Assembly (NCBI RefSeq): GCF_016805305.1
Contig: NZ_JAERQN010000009.1
Coordinates: forward strand, 124,001 to 188,000
Reading direction: 5' to 3'
Origin: Falsiroseomonas ponticola
GTDB taxonomy: Bacteria > Pseudomonadota > Alphaproteobacteria > Acetobacterales > Acetobacteraceae
Length of the DNA stretch: 64,000 bases
The notes below the pieces were generated by a model. The model saw only the letters and a list, made by a program, of their open reading frames with translations, made no database searches and was not told the DNA's origin. Positions 7,951 through 17,900 of this stretch are shown here, in pieces. A program made the position numbers and the translations under genes. Position 1 is the first letter of the stretch, and the number at the start of each line of letters is the position of its first letter.

Positions 7951-8934
7951 TCAGACCACCCCGGCCCGCAGCAGGTCATGCAGGTGGATCACCCCCTTCG
8001 GGATGCCATCCACCACCACGAACATGCTGGTGATGCGCCGGTCGTTCATCTGCGCCACCAGGTCCGGCGCCATCGCATCCGGCGCGGCCACCACCGGATT
8101 GGCGGTCATCGTCTCCGCCACCGGGCGGTCCACGAAGCCCTTGCGGAAGGCGCGGCGCAAGTCGCCATCCGTCAGCACGCCGACCAGGCGGCCTTCCGCA
8201 TCCACCACGCCGCCCGTGCCGAAGGGCCGCGACGTCATGGTGACGATGGCATCCGACAGCGTGGCGCCGATCGGCACCAGCGGCATGTCCGTGTGCATGA
8301 GGTCGGAAGCGCGGAGCAGCTGCGCGCCCAGCTTGCCGCCGGGGTGGAAGACGCGGAAATCCGCCGCCGAGAAGCCCCGCGCCTCCAGCAGCCCCATGGC
8401 GAAGGCATCGCCCACCGCCAGCTGCATGGTGGTGGAGGTCGTCGGCGCCAGCCCGTTCGGGCAGGCTTCCGGCATGCGCGGCAGGATCAGCGGATAGTCG
8501 GCCGCGGCGCCGAGCGGGCTGTCCGGCACCGAGGTGATGGCGATCAGCGTCACCCCGAAGCGATGCGCATAGCCGATGATGCTGGCCAGTTCCGGCGCCG
8601 CGCCGGACCAGGAGAGCGCCAGGATCACATCCTCCGGCCGGATCATGCCGAGGTCGCCATGGCTGGCTTCGGCCGGATGCACGAAGTGGGACGGCGTGCC
8701 GGTGGAAGCCAGCGTCGCCGCGATCTTGCGGCCGACATGGCCGGACTTGCCCATGCCCGTCACGACGCAATGCCCGGACTTGGACAGCATGAGGCGCACC
8801 GCCGCCATCAGCGTGTCGCCCAGCTTGCCGTCCAGCGCATCCCGCAGCGCCAGCAGGCCATCGGCCTCCAGCTGCGCGGTGCGGCGAAGGCTGCCCCTCA
8901 GCCGGTTGTCATCCGCCAGGTCGAGCGGGCTCAT
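7951..8934 (-). CDS. kdsD: D-arabinose 5-phosphate isomerase
   Basis: A 327-residue KdsD/KpsF protein that isomerises D-ribulose 5-phosphate to D-arabinose 5-phosphate, the first committed step toward Kdo. The sugar-isomerase (SIS) domain spans about residues 40-170, with VVTGMGKSGHVGRKIAAT and the TGTPSHFVHPAEASHGDLGM block. A pair of CBS domains follows (about 205-325; MTSRPFGTGGVVD, VGVLTDGDLRRAF). Length and domain order match E. coli KdsD. The start codon overlaps the kdsB stop by 4 nt (ATGA), placing it last in a kdsA-kdsB-kdsD operon. The kdsC phosphatase is not present here. Confidence 0.95.
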   Translation of the reverse strand: MSPLDLADDNRLRGSLRRTAQLEADGLLALRDALDGKLGDTLMAAVRLMLSKSGHCVVTGMGKSGHVGRKIAATLASTGTPSHFVHPAEASHGDLGMIRPEDVILALSWSGAAPELASIIGYAHRFGVTLIAITSVPDSPLGAAADYPLILPRMPEACPNGLAPTTSTTMQLAVGDAFAMGLLEARGFSAADFRVFHPGGKLGAQLLRASDLMHTDMPLVPIGATLSDAIVTMTSRPFGTGGVVDAEGRLVGVLTDGDLRRAFRKGFVDRPVAETMTANPVVAAPDAMAPDLVAQMNDRRITSMFVVVDGIPKGVIHLHDLLRAGVV

Positions 8935-9668
8935 CCCATCCCCTTTCCATGCAGGTCGCGGGCGCGTTCCAGGTCGGCCGGCGTATCGACGCCGAGCGGC
9001 ACGTCATCCACCGCCACCGCCTCGATCCGCATCCCCGCTTCCAGCGCGCGCAGCTGTTCCAGCTTCTCCCGCAATTCGAGGGGGGAGGGCGGCAGCGCCA
9101 CGAAGCGTTCCAGCGCCGCGCGGCGCCAGGCATAGAGCCCGATATGGTGCCAGAGCGGCCCGTCGCCCCAGGGGGCGGTGGCGCGGGTGAAGTACAGGCA
9201 GCGGAAGCGGCCGGGCGCCGTCTGGCTGCCCACCATCTTCACCACCTGGCTCGCCGTCCGCTCCTCCTCCCGCTCGATATGCGCGACGAGGGTGCCGAGC
9301 GCGATATCCGGCTGGTCGATCGCGCCGAAGACGGCGCGGATCGCGGCCGGGGAGATCAGCGGCAGGTCGCCCTGCACGTTGACGATGACGTCGAAGCGCC
9401 CCTCCGGATCGATGGCCGTGATCGCCTCATGGATGCGGTCGGAGCCGGAGGGATGGTCGGCCCGCGTCATCTGCGCCCGGCCGCCGGCCGCGCGCACCAC
9501 CGCCGCGATCTCCTCGCTATCCGTCGCGACCACGACCTCCCCGATCCCGGCGGCCATGGCGCGGCGCCAGACATGGACGATCATCGGCTCCCCCCCGATA
9601 TCGGCCAGCGGCTTGCCCGGCAGGCGGCTGGCCTGCATCCGGGCGGGGATCATGACGATGGGCCGCAT
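8931..9668 (-). CDS. kdsB: 3-deoxy-manno-octulosonate cytidylyltransferase (CMP-Kdo synthetase)
   Basis: A 245-residue KdsB. It activates Kdo with CTP to CMP-Kdo for transfer to lipid A. The N-terminal nucleotide-binding loop reads IPARMQASRLPGKPL, a diagnostic KdsB signature. DADHPSGSDR-like (MTRADHPSGSDRI), NVQGDLPL and LREKLEQLRALE are also typical. Length is normal (about 245-250). Its start overlaps the kdsA stop by one base (TGATG) and its stop overlaps the kdsD start, so the three Kdo genes are tightly coupled. Confidence 0.96.
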   Translation of the reverse strand: MRPIVMIPARMQASRLPGKPLADIGGEPMIVHVWRRAMAAGIGEVVVATDSEEIAAVVRAAGGRAQMTRADHPSGSDRIHEAITAIDPEGRFDVIVNVQGDLPLISPAAIRAVFGAIDQPDIALGTLVAHIEREEERTASQVVKMVGSQTAPGRFRCLYFTRATAPWGDGPLWHHIGLYAWRRAALERFVALPPSPLELREKLEQLRALEAGMRIEAVAVDDVPLGVDTPADLERARDLHGKGMG

Positions 9669-10501
9669 CAGGCGGCGAAGCCCTTCACCAGGCCGTCGAT
9701 CGCCATCAGGCGCTGGATCAGCGCCTCGAACTTGTCGAGCGGCACCATGTTCGGCCCGTCGCTCGGCGCGTTGTCCGGGTCCTCATGCGTCTCGATGAAC
9801 ACGGCGGCGACGCCGACGGCGACGGCGGCGCGGGCCAGCGTCTCCACGAACTCCCGCTGGCCGCCGGAGGAGGTGCCCTGGCCGCCGGGCTGCTGCACGG
9901 AATGGGTGGCGTCGAACACCACCGGCAGGCCGGTGTCCCGCGCCATGATGGGCAGGGACCGCATGTCGCTGACCAGCGTGTTGTAGCCGAAGCTGGCGCC
10001 GCGTTCCGTCAGCAGCACGTTCGGGTTGCCGGCGCCCGTCACCTTGGCCGCGGCATTCTTCATGTCCCACGGCGCCAGGAACTGGCCCTTCTTGATGTTC
10101 ACCACGCGCCCCGTCGCGGCGGCGGCCAGCAGCAGGTCCGTCTGCCGGCAGAGGAAGGCGGGAATCTGGATGACGTCCACCGCCTCCGCCACCGGCGCGC
10201 ATTGCGCGGCCTCATGCACATCGGTCAGCGTCGGCAGGCCGAGCGTTTCCCGTATCTCGGCGAAGACCTCCAGCGCGGTCGCCATGCCGATGCCGCGCGC
10301 CGCCTTGGCGGAGGTGCGGTTCGCCTTGTCGTAGCTGGTCTTGTAGATCAGCCCGATGCCGAGCCGCCCGCAGATCTCCTTCAGGCGCGACGCGGTCTCC
10401 AGCGCATGGGCGCGGCTTTCCATCTGGCAGGGCCCGGCGATCAGGGCCAGGGGCAGATGGTTGCCGAGCGTGACGGAGCCGATCGCGACGGAGGCTGACA
10501 C
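9668..10501 (-). CDS. kdsA: 3-deoxy-8-phosphooctulonate synthase
   Basis: A 277-residue KdsA that condenses phosphoenolpyruvate with arabinose 5-phosphate to Kdo 8-phosphate in the cytosol. Seen motifs are LIAGPCQMES near residue 20, YKTSYDKANRTS, VDVIQIPAFLCRQTDLL, NIKKGQFLAPWDMKN, and the C-terminal HEDPDNAPSDGPNM loop. The start is a GTG (MSASVAIG). Length matches the family. It is the first gene of the kdsA-kdsB-kdsD operon. An upstream kinase gene on the same strand ends 78 nt away, with a small CCGCG/CGCGG inverted repeat in the gap, so it is probably a separate transcript. Confidence 0.96.
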   Translation of the reverse strand: MSASVAIGSVTLGNHLPLALIAGPCQMESRAHALETASRLKEICGRLGIGLIYKTSYDKANRTSAKAARGIGMATALEVFAEIRETLGLPTLTDVHEAAQCAPVAEAVDVIQIPAFLCRQTDLLLAAAATGRVVNIKKGQFLAPWDMKNAAAKVTGAGNPNVLLTERGASFGYNTLVSDMRSLPIMARDTGLPVVFDATHSVQQPGGQGTSSGGQREFVETLARAAVAVGVAAVFIETHEDPDNAPSDGPNMVPLDKFEALIQRLMAIDGLVKGFAA

Positions 10502-10579
10502 CGGGGAGGATCCTTGTCTGAACGCCGCGGGTCTTACAACACGCGGCCGTTGACGCCAAGCAAACCGGCCCCCCGCCGC

Positions 10580-12292
10580 TCAGCGCGCCGGCAGGATCAG
10601 GTGGATGGTGGTGCCCTTGCCGATGGCGCTCTCCGCCGCCAGCGCGCCCCCCGCGCCGCGCACGAAGGCCGCCACCATCGCCAGGCCGAGGCCCGTTCCC
10701 TGGCCCTCCGGCTTCGTCGTCATGAAGGGCTCGCCGAGCCGCGCGAGCGTCGCGGCTTCCATCCCCTGGCCCTCATCCGCCACGGAGATGCGCAGATACT
10801 CGCCCGCCGGCAGGTCCGGCGCATCCGCCTGGCGCGGCGGCACGGCGAAGGCCGCGACGGTGATGCGGATGGTGCCGCCATCGGGCATGGCGTCCCGCGC
10901 ATTGGCGGCCAGGTTGATCAGCGCCGTCTCCAGCTCCGCCCGGTCCAGCCCCGGCGCGGCGGCCAGCGGGCCGGGCACGTCGCAGCGCACGCGGATGCCG
11001 GCGCCGAGCGTCGCGTCCAGCAGCTGCGCCAGTTCCCGCAGCGCGGCCGCCAGGTCCATGGGGCCCACCGCCGCGCTGCCCGCCCCGTTGCGGCGGGTGG
11101 TGTCCAGCATCCGGCGGGACAGCGCCGTCGCCCGTTCCGCGTGCCGGCCGAGGTGGCTGGCCACCTGGCGCACCCGGGCCGGGTTCTCCGCATGCTTGGC
11201 CAGCAGCACGGCGGCCGCCATGACGGATTGGGTGATGTTGCCGAAATCATGCGCCAGCCCGCCGGCCAGCAGCCCCATCGTCGCCTGCCGCTCCGCGGTG
11301 CGGGACCGCGCCTCCGCCGCCGCGCGGTCGCGCGCCGCGCGTTCCGCCCACCAGGTCACGGTGCCCAGCAGCAGCATCGCCGCCAGCGCGCCGATCACCG
11401 GCGCCAGCATCTGCCGCCGCCATTCCGCCTGGAGGGAGGAGAGCGAGAGCCCATAGGCGACGCCCGCATCATGGCCGGGGATGCGGCGCATGGCCGTCAG
11501 CCGGGGCTGGCCGTCGATCGGGCTCGGCCCCTGCAGCATGGCGCCGGGGCCGCGGCGCAGCTGGCGCAGCAGCGGGGCCGCGGCGGGGGGCAGGGCGGCG
11601 GCCTCGGGCTCCGCCGGTTCCGGCACGGCGGCCAGGACCGCGCCGTCCAGCCGGAACAGCGTCACCGCATCCCCCGGCGCTTCCAGGATCGAGCGGTAGA
11701 AGGCCTGGAAGTAGTGCGGCCACAGCGTCGCGACGACGACTCCGCCATCGCCCAGCCCATCCTCCCGCCGCCGCGACCGGGCCATGGGGAAGATCAGCAC
11801 GCCGACCGACCGGCTGGTGACGACCTTGCCGATGGTCGGTGCCTCCCGCATCCCGCTGCCGGGCGGGTGGGCGGCGATGTAGTCGCGCCCCGCGACATCG
11901 ATCGGCGGCGTCGGGAAGCTGGTGGTGCTGGACGCCGCGAAGCGGCCGGAGGGATCGACCAGCGTCACGCCCCCGGCGGAGGGCGTCACCGCATCCAGCG
12001 CCAGCAGGAAGTCGTGCAGGGACCGGCTGGCGCGGATCTCGTCCCACCCCATCCCCGTCACCCGGCTTTCGGAGGCGGCGATCGCGATCTCCTGCGCCTC
12101 GAAGGCGCGCAGGGCGTGTTCGCGCAGCATGTCGGCGGTGCGGCCGACCCGTTCCTCCGCCGCGTCCAGCGTCGCCTGCCAGGCCTGCATGCCCATGGTG
12201 GCCAGCCCCGCCAGCGGCAGCAGGACCGTGATGGCCCAGAGGACGCGCAGCGCCCGCGCCCCGGCCGGCCTGGCCCGCGACGCTGCCTTCAT
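10580..12292 (-). CDS. membrane sensor histidine kinase with periplasmic PDC-type domain
   Basis: A 570-residue kinase. TM1 is near residues 15-37 and TM2 near 285-305. The roughly 250-residue periplasmic domain between them has the feel of a double PAS-like (dCache/PDC) sensor. The phospho-acceptor is H348 in GLAHDFGNITQSV. The HATPase part has NLAANARDAMPDGG, DEGQGM and GTGLGLAMV. It resembles the kinase at 17893-19668 along its whole length (MGWDEIR/MGWEEMR, PIDVAGRDY/PIDIADRDF, FYRSI/FYASV), so the two are paralogues. No response regulator adjoins it; the sigma-54 regulator at 16332 is a plausible partner. The start chosen is ATG; an in-frame GTG 15 nt upstream is possible. Confidence 0.88.
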   Translation of the reverse strand: MKAASRARPAGARALRVLWAITVLLPLAGLATMGMQAWQATLDAAEERVGRTADMLREHALRAFEAQEIAIAASESRVTGMGWDEIRASRSLHDFLLALDAVTPSAGGVTLVDPSGRFAASSTTSFPTPPIDVAGRDYIAAHPPGSGMREAPTIGKVVTSRSVGVLIFPMARSRRREDGLGDGGVVVATLWPHYFQAFYRSILEAPGDAVTLFRLDGAVLAAVPEPAEPEAAALPPAAAPLLRQLRRGPGAMLQGPSPIDGQPRLTAMRRIPGHDAGVAYGLSLSSLQAEWRRQMLAPVIGALAAMLLLGTVTWWAERAARDRAAAEARSRTAERQATMGLLAGGLAHDFGNITQSVMAAAVLLAKHAENPARVRQVASHLGRHAERATALSRRMLDTTRRNGAGSAAVGPMDLAAALRELAQLLDATLGAGIRVRCDVPGPLAAAPGLDRAELETALINLAANARDAMPDGGTIRITVAAFAVPPRQADAPDLPAGEYLRISVADEGQGMEAATLARLGEPFMTTKPEGQGTGLGLAMVAAFVRGAGGALAAESAIGKGTTIHLILPAR

Positions 12293-12421
12293 CCCCGGCG
12301 TCGCGCGCACGGCCAGCCTCTCATGCCCCCCACTCTGCCGCGCCGCCGGCCCGCTCGCCAAGCCCGCAGCGGGCGGGCGGCCAGCCTGTGCAGGCCGGGG
12401 GCCGCCTGCTAGACGCCGCGC

Positions 12422-13522
12422 GTGTCCACGCACCAGCCCCTCCGCCTCGCGGTCATCGTCCCGGTGTTCAACGAGGCCGCGAACGTCGCCCCGCTGGTCC
12501 AGCGCCTGGACGCCGCGCTGGCGGGCATCGCCTGGGAAGCCATCTTCGTCGATGACGACAGCCCCGATGGCACCGCCGCCGTGGTGCGCGGCATCGGGGC
12601 GCGGGATCCGCGCATCCGCTGCCTGCGCCGCATCGGCCGGCGCGGCCTCGCCTCCGCCTGCATGGAGGGCTTCCTCTCCACCGCCGCGCCCTTCGTCGCC
12701 GTCATCGACGGGGACCTCCAGCACGACGAATCCATCCTGCCGGCCCTGCTGGCGGCGGTGGAGGGCGGGGCCGACATCGCCATCGGCAGCCGCCATGTCG
12801 CGGGCGGCGCGGCGGAGGCCGGCTTCTCCGCCGCCCGCGGCGCGCTCTCCGACCTCGGCGCCACCATGGCCCGGCTGCTGCTGCCCACCCCGGTGGCGGA
12901 CCCGATGAGCGGCTTCTTCCTGCTGCCCCGCGCCCTGGTGGAGGAAGTGGCCCCCCGCGTCGCCGGCCGGGGCTTCAAGATCCTGCTGGACATCCTGCTC
13001 TCCGCCCGCCGGAAGCTGGTGGTGGCGGAAATCCCCTACAGCTTCCGCAGCCGCCAGGCGGGCGAGAGCAAGCTGGACGCCACGGTCCTGCTGGAATTCG
13101 CCGCCCTGCTGCTGGACAAGGCCACGGGCGGCGTCGTGCCGCTGCGCTTCATCGCCTTCGCGATGGTGGGCGGCATCGGCGTGGTGGTGCACATGGCGGC
13201 GCTGTTCCTGCTGGTGCAGGCCGGCGGCTTCGGCTTCGGCGCCGCGCAATGGGGGGCGACGCTGGTGGCGATGACGGCGAACTTCGCCCTCAACAACCGC
13301 ATCACCTACCGCGACGCCAGGCTGCGCGGCCCGGCGCTGTGGCGCGGGCTGCTGGTCTTCTACCTGGTCTGCGGCATCGGCGCCGCCGCCAATGTCGGCA
13401 TCGCGGGGCTGCTGGTGCGGGATGGCGTGCTGGCCTGGGGCCTGGCCGGCGCGGCGGGGGCGCTGCTGACGGTGGTGTGGAACTACGCCGTCTCCTCCAC
13501 CCTGGTGTGGCGCACCCGATGA
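12422..13522 (+). CDS. glycosyltransferase family 2 fused to GtrA-like membrane domain
   Basis: A 366-residue fusion beginning with GTG. Residues 8-165 are a GT2 catalytic domain of the dolichyl-phosphate mannose synthase type: VIVPVFNEAANV, FVDDDSPDGT and VIDGDLQHDE, the last being the DxD metal site. Residues about 235-360 form four transmembrane helices of the GtrA family, thought to flip or anchor undecaprenyl-phosphate-linked sugars. It probably makes a polyprenyl-phosphate sugar donor. Its stop overlaps the ATG of the next gene (ATGA), a GT39-type membrane glycosyltransferase that could use that donor. Confidence 0.9.
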   Translation: MSTHQPLRLAVIVPVFNEAANVAPLVQRLDAALAGIAWEAIFVDDDSPDGTAAVVRGIGARDPRIRCLRRIGRRGLASACMEGFLSTAAPFVAVIDGDLQHDESILPALLAAVEGGADIAIGSRHVAGGAAEAGFSAARGALSDLGATMARLLLPTPVADPMSGFFLLPRALVEEVAPRVAGRGFKILLDILLSARRKLVVAEIPYSFRSRQAGESKLDATVLLEFAALLLDKATGGVVPLRFIAFAMVGGIGVVVHMAALFLLVQAGGFGFGAAQWGATLVAMTANFALNNRITYRDARLRGPALWRGLLVFYLVCGIGAAANVGIAGLLVRDGVLAWGLAGAAGALLTVVWNYAVSSTLVWRTR

Positions 13523-14976
13523 TCTGGCTGCTGCTCGCCGTCACGGCGCTGCGCCTGCTGGTCGCCGGCGCCACCCCGCTGGCGCCGGACGAGGCCTATT
13601 ACTGGGTCTGGTCCCGCGTGCTGCAGCCCGGCTACCTGGACCATCCGCCCATGGTCGCCTTCTTCATCCGCGCCGGCACGCTGCTGGGCGGGGAGGGCGC
13701 CTTCGGCATCCGCCTGATGGGCCCGGTCGGCATCGCGGTCGCGACGGTGCTGCTGGCCCGCGCCGCCGATGCGCTGTTCCCGGACCGCCGGCTGGGCCTC
13801 TGGGCCGCGGCGCTGTTCAACGCCACGCTGCTGGTCGGCGTCGGCGGCATCCTGATGACGCCCGACCTGCCGCTGCTGGTCTTCTGGTGCGCGGCGATCT
13901 GGGCGCTGGCCCGGCTGCACGCCACGCAGGATGGCCGCTGGTGGCTGGCCTTCGGGCTGTTCTCCGGCCTCGCGCTCGTCTCCAAATACACGGCCGGGCT
14001 GCTCGGCATCGGCGTCGTCGCCTGGCTGCTCGCCTGCCGCGGCGCCTGGCACTGGTGGCGGGACTGGCGGCTCTGGGCCGGCGGCGCGCTGGCGGGCGCG
14101 GTCTTCGCCCCGGTCATCCTGTGGAACGCCGCCCATGGCTGGGCCAGCTTCGTGAAGCAGGGCGGCCGCGCGGGGGTGGAGACCGGCGGCTTCACCCTGC
14201 GCTACCTGGGGGAGCTGCTGGCCGGCCAGGCGGGGCTCGCGACGCCGCTCGTCTTCCTGCTCTGCGTCACCGGCACGGCGATGGCCGTCATGGCCTGGGC
14301 GCGGCGGGGCGATGCGGCCGCGGCGCTGCTGGCGGCGATGGTGGTGCCGGGTGCCGCGCTGTTCACCTGGCAGGCCATGGGCAGCCGCGTGCAGGGCAAC
14401 TGGCCCGCCATCCTCTACCCCGCCGCCTGCATCCTGGCCGCCGCCTTCATCACGCCGCGCCTGGCCCGCCTGCGCCGCCCCGCCGTCGCGCTCGGCGCCG
14501 TCCTGGCGCTGGCCGCCTATCTCCAGGCGGCGCTCGCGCCGCTCGCCCTGCCGCGCCGGCTCGACCCCACCCTCGCGCGCCTCGGCGGGTGGGACGACCT
14601 CGCCCTGGCGGTGGAGCAGGAGCGCGCCCGCCTCGGCGCCCGCTTCGTCGCGGCGGAGGAATACGGCCTCGCCGCCCAGCTCGCGCTCCGCCTGCCCGCC
14701 GATGTCCCGGTGGTGGCGCTGAACCCGCGCTGGGACCTTTTCGACCTGCCGCGCCCGCAGGCCCTCGGCCCCGCCGTAACCGGCCTGCTGGTGCAGAGCG
14801 AAAGACGGGACAGCGTGCCGGACTGGCCCGGGGCCGAGCCCGTGCGGCGCGCCGAAGGATCGATCATCCGGGCCCGGGGCGGCGTGGAGGCGGAGCGCTA
14901 CCGCGCCTTCCGCGTCACCACCCGCGCGGACCTGCCCGCCGCCGCCGTGATGCCGCGTCCCCGCACGCAGGACTGA
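13519..14976 (+). CDS. membrane glycosyltransferase, GT39/PMT (ArnT-like) family
   Basis: A 485-residue polytopic membrane protein. The N-terminus carries the hallmark acidic loop: PLAPDEAYYWVWSR followed by GYLDHPP, as in ArnT and related GT39/GT83 enzymes that move sugars from polyprenyl phosphate to lipid or protein in the periplasm. About ten hydrophobic helices follow, then a soluble C-terminal part (residues about 360-485). It is translationally coupled to the GT2-GtrA gene, so a two-step pathway (donor synthesis, then transfer) is likely. The acceptor is unknown; lipid A or another envelope glycan is possible, given the Kdo genes nearby. Confidence 0.88.
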   Translation: MIWLLLAVTALRLLVAGATPLAPDEAYYWVWSRVLQPGYLDHPPMVAFFIRAGTLLGGEGAFGIRLMGPVGIAVATVLLARAADALFPDRRLGLWAAALFNATLLVGVGGILMTPDLPLLVFWCAAIWALARLHATQDGRWWLAFGLFSGLALVSKYTAGLLGIGVVAWLLACRGAWHWWRDWRLWAGGALAGAVFAPVILWNAAHGWASFVKQGGRAGVETGGFTLRYLGELLAGQAGLATPLVFLLCVTGTAMAVMAWARRGDAAAALLAAMVVPGAALFTWQAMGSRVQGNWPAILYPAACILAAAFITPRLARLRRPAVALGAVLALAAYLQAALAPLALPRRLDPTLARLGGWDDLALAVEQERARLGARFVAAEEYGLAAQLALRLPADVPVVALNPRWDLFDLPRPQALGPAVTGLLVQSERRDSVPDWPGAEPVRRAEGSIIRARGGVEAERYRAFRVTTRADLPAAAVMPRPRTQD

Positions 14977-15052
14977 GGGGACGCGCCGCTTGACGGGACG
15001 CGGCGCGCCCCGATCCTCTACCCCGAGACGGCCCAACAAGGCGGAGGCGACC

Positions 15053-16066
15053 ATGCTGATCAAGCGCAGGCGCGGCTGGGAGATTCCCGAAAGCCAGGCG
15101 ACCCCGGAACACCTCGTCGCCAACCGGCGGTCGATCATCGCCGTGGGCGGCGTGGCGGCAGGCGCGGCCGCGGGCGCCGGCGCCATGCTGCTGCCCGGCG
15201 CCGCGCAGGCGCAGTTCTGGCGCCGGTCGGAACCCGCCGACCCCTGGGCGCGCAACCCGGCGGAGGTGCCGGACCTGCCGCCCGCCATGCGCAACACCCG
15301 CTACGCCGCCGGCCGCGCCATCTCCCCCGAACGGGATGCCGTCACCTTCAACAACTTCTACGAATTCGGCACCGACAAGGGCATCTGGTCCGTCGCCCGC
15401 GCCATGCCGACGCGGCCCTGGACCATCAAGGTCGATGGCCTGGTGGAGAAGCCCGGCGAGTTCGACGTGGACGACATCATCCGCCGCATCGGCATCGAGG
15501 AGCGCGTCTATCGCCTGCGCTGCGTGGAGGCCTGGGGCATGACCGTGCCCTGGTCCGGCTTCCCGCTCTCCTCCCTCCTCAGCCTCGTCACCCCGCTGGC
15601 CGGCGCGAAATACGTGCGGTTCGAGACGGCGACGATCCCCGCCGTCATGCCGGGCCTCCGCCAGTCCTGGTACCCCTGGCCGCATGTCGAGGGCTGCACG
15701 ATCGAGGAGGCGGCGAATGAGCTGACCTTCATGCCCGTCGGCCTCTTCGGCAAGCCGCTGCCGGCGCAGAATGGCGGGCCCTTCCGCGTGGTCTTCCCGT
15801 GGAAGTACGGCTTCAAATCCGGCAAGTCGATCGCCCGCATCACGCTGACGGACCAGCGGCCGCGCAGCTTCTGGGAAACGCTGCAATCCAGCGAATACGG
15901 CTTCTGGGCCAATGTGAACCCGGAAGTGCCGCATCCCCGCTGGAGCCAGGCGACCGAACGCCTGATCGGCAGCAACGAACGCGTGCCGACGCGGCTCTAC
16001 AACGGGTATGGCGAATTCGTCGCGTCCCTCTACACTGGGCTGCAGAACGAACGTCTCTGGGCCTGA
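15053..16066 (+). CDS. msrP: protein-methionine-sulfoxide reductase catalytic subunit MsrP
   Basis: A 337-residue molybdopterin protein of the YedY/MsrP family that repairs oxidised methionines in periplasmic proteins. A twin-arginine signal is visible (N-R25-R26-S-I-I, then an Ala/Gly-rich hydrophobic stretch to GAAQA). The molybdenum ligand is C157 in RLRCVEAWGMTVPWSGF. NFYEFGTDK, WPHVEGCTIEEA, PFRVVFPWKYGFKSGK and WANVNPEVPHPRWSQATE are family blocks. The ATG at 15053 follows a GGAGGCG Shine-Dalgarno. The usual partner, the haem b membrane protein MsrQ, does not follow; a short 89-residue membrane protein occupies that place. Confidence 0.95.
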   Translation: MLIKRRRGWEIPESQATPEHLVANRRSIIAVGGVAAGAAAGAGAMLLPGAAQAQFWRRSEPADPWARNPAEVPDLPPAMRNTRYAAGRAISPERDAVTFNNFYEFGTDKGIWSVARAMPTRPWTIKVDGLVEKPGEFDVDDIIRRIGIEERVYRLRCVEAWGMTVPWSGFPLSSLLSLVTPLAGAKYVRFETATIPAVMPGLRQSWYPWPHVEGCTIEEAANELTFMPVGLFGKPLPAQNGGPFRVVFPWKYGFKSGKSIARITLTDQRPRSFWETLQSSEYGFWANVNPEVPHPRWSQATERLIGSNERVPTRLYNGYGEFVASLYTGLQNERLWA

Positions 16067-16069
16067 GCC

Positions 16070-16331
16070 TTGCGATCCATCGGCCTCATCCTGCTCGCCG
16101 CCGCGGTGGCGCTGGCCTCGGGCTTCGGCCCGCTGGCGTCGCTCGATGGCGTGATGGTGCGGCTCTACCCGCCATCGCTGCGCATGCTGCAGGCCGCGGT
16201 GGATCACAACATCTCCCCGCGGCTGTGGGACCGCGTGGTGCTGCCGGTGCTGGGCTGGCCCGCCTGGGTCTTCCCCGCCGTCATCGGCGCGGCGATGCTC
16301 TACTGGGTGGGGCGCCAGGCCGAGAAGGGGC

Positions 16332-16339
<8 letters not shown>
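16070..16339 (+). CDS. small membrane protein downstream of msrP
   Basis: An 89-residue protein starting with TTG three bases after the msrP stop. Residues 4-22 (IGLILLAAAVALASGFG) and about 61-82 (VLPVLGWPAWVFPAVIGAAMLY) are hydrophobic helices. Between them is a polar stretch of about 35 residues with one histidine. It overlaps the next gene by 8 nt. It is far too short to be MsrQ, a haem protein with several helices. It could be a membrane anchor or small accessory subunit for MsrP, but only position supports that. I do not recognise a named family. Confidence 0.7.
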
Positions 16340-17810
<1,471 letters not shown>

Positions 17811-17830
17811 GGGCCGCGCGGCCGCCCGGC

Positions 17831-17900
17831 ATTCCCTGACCGCCCGCTCAGGCAATCCGTTCCCGCCGCGCCAGGATTCCCTGACGGCCCGTTCAGGCAA
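17831..17900. repeat. pair of 25-nt hairpin-forming direct repeats, 45-nt period
   Basis: Copies lie at 17831-17855 and 17876-17900 and match at 23 of 25 positions. Each starts ATTCCCTGAC and ends TCAGGCAA, and each folds as CCTGA-N8-TCAGG. The second copy contains the stop codon of the convergent kinase gene. The arrangement looks like a duplication of the kinase gene's end and could act as a two-hairpin terminator between the convergent genes. Confidence 0.75.

Noticed and set aside
10514..12412. Long plus-strand frame opposite the first kinase
   Set aside because: Low-complexity Arg/His/Gly/Gln translation; the minus strand holds a full histidine kinase with all motifs.
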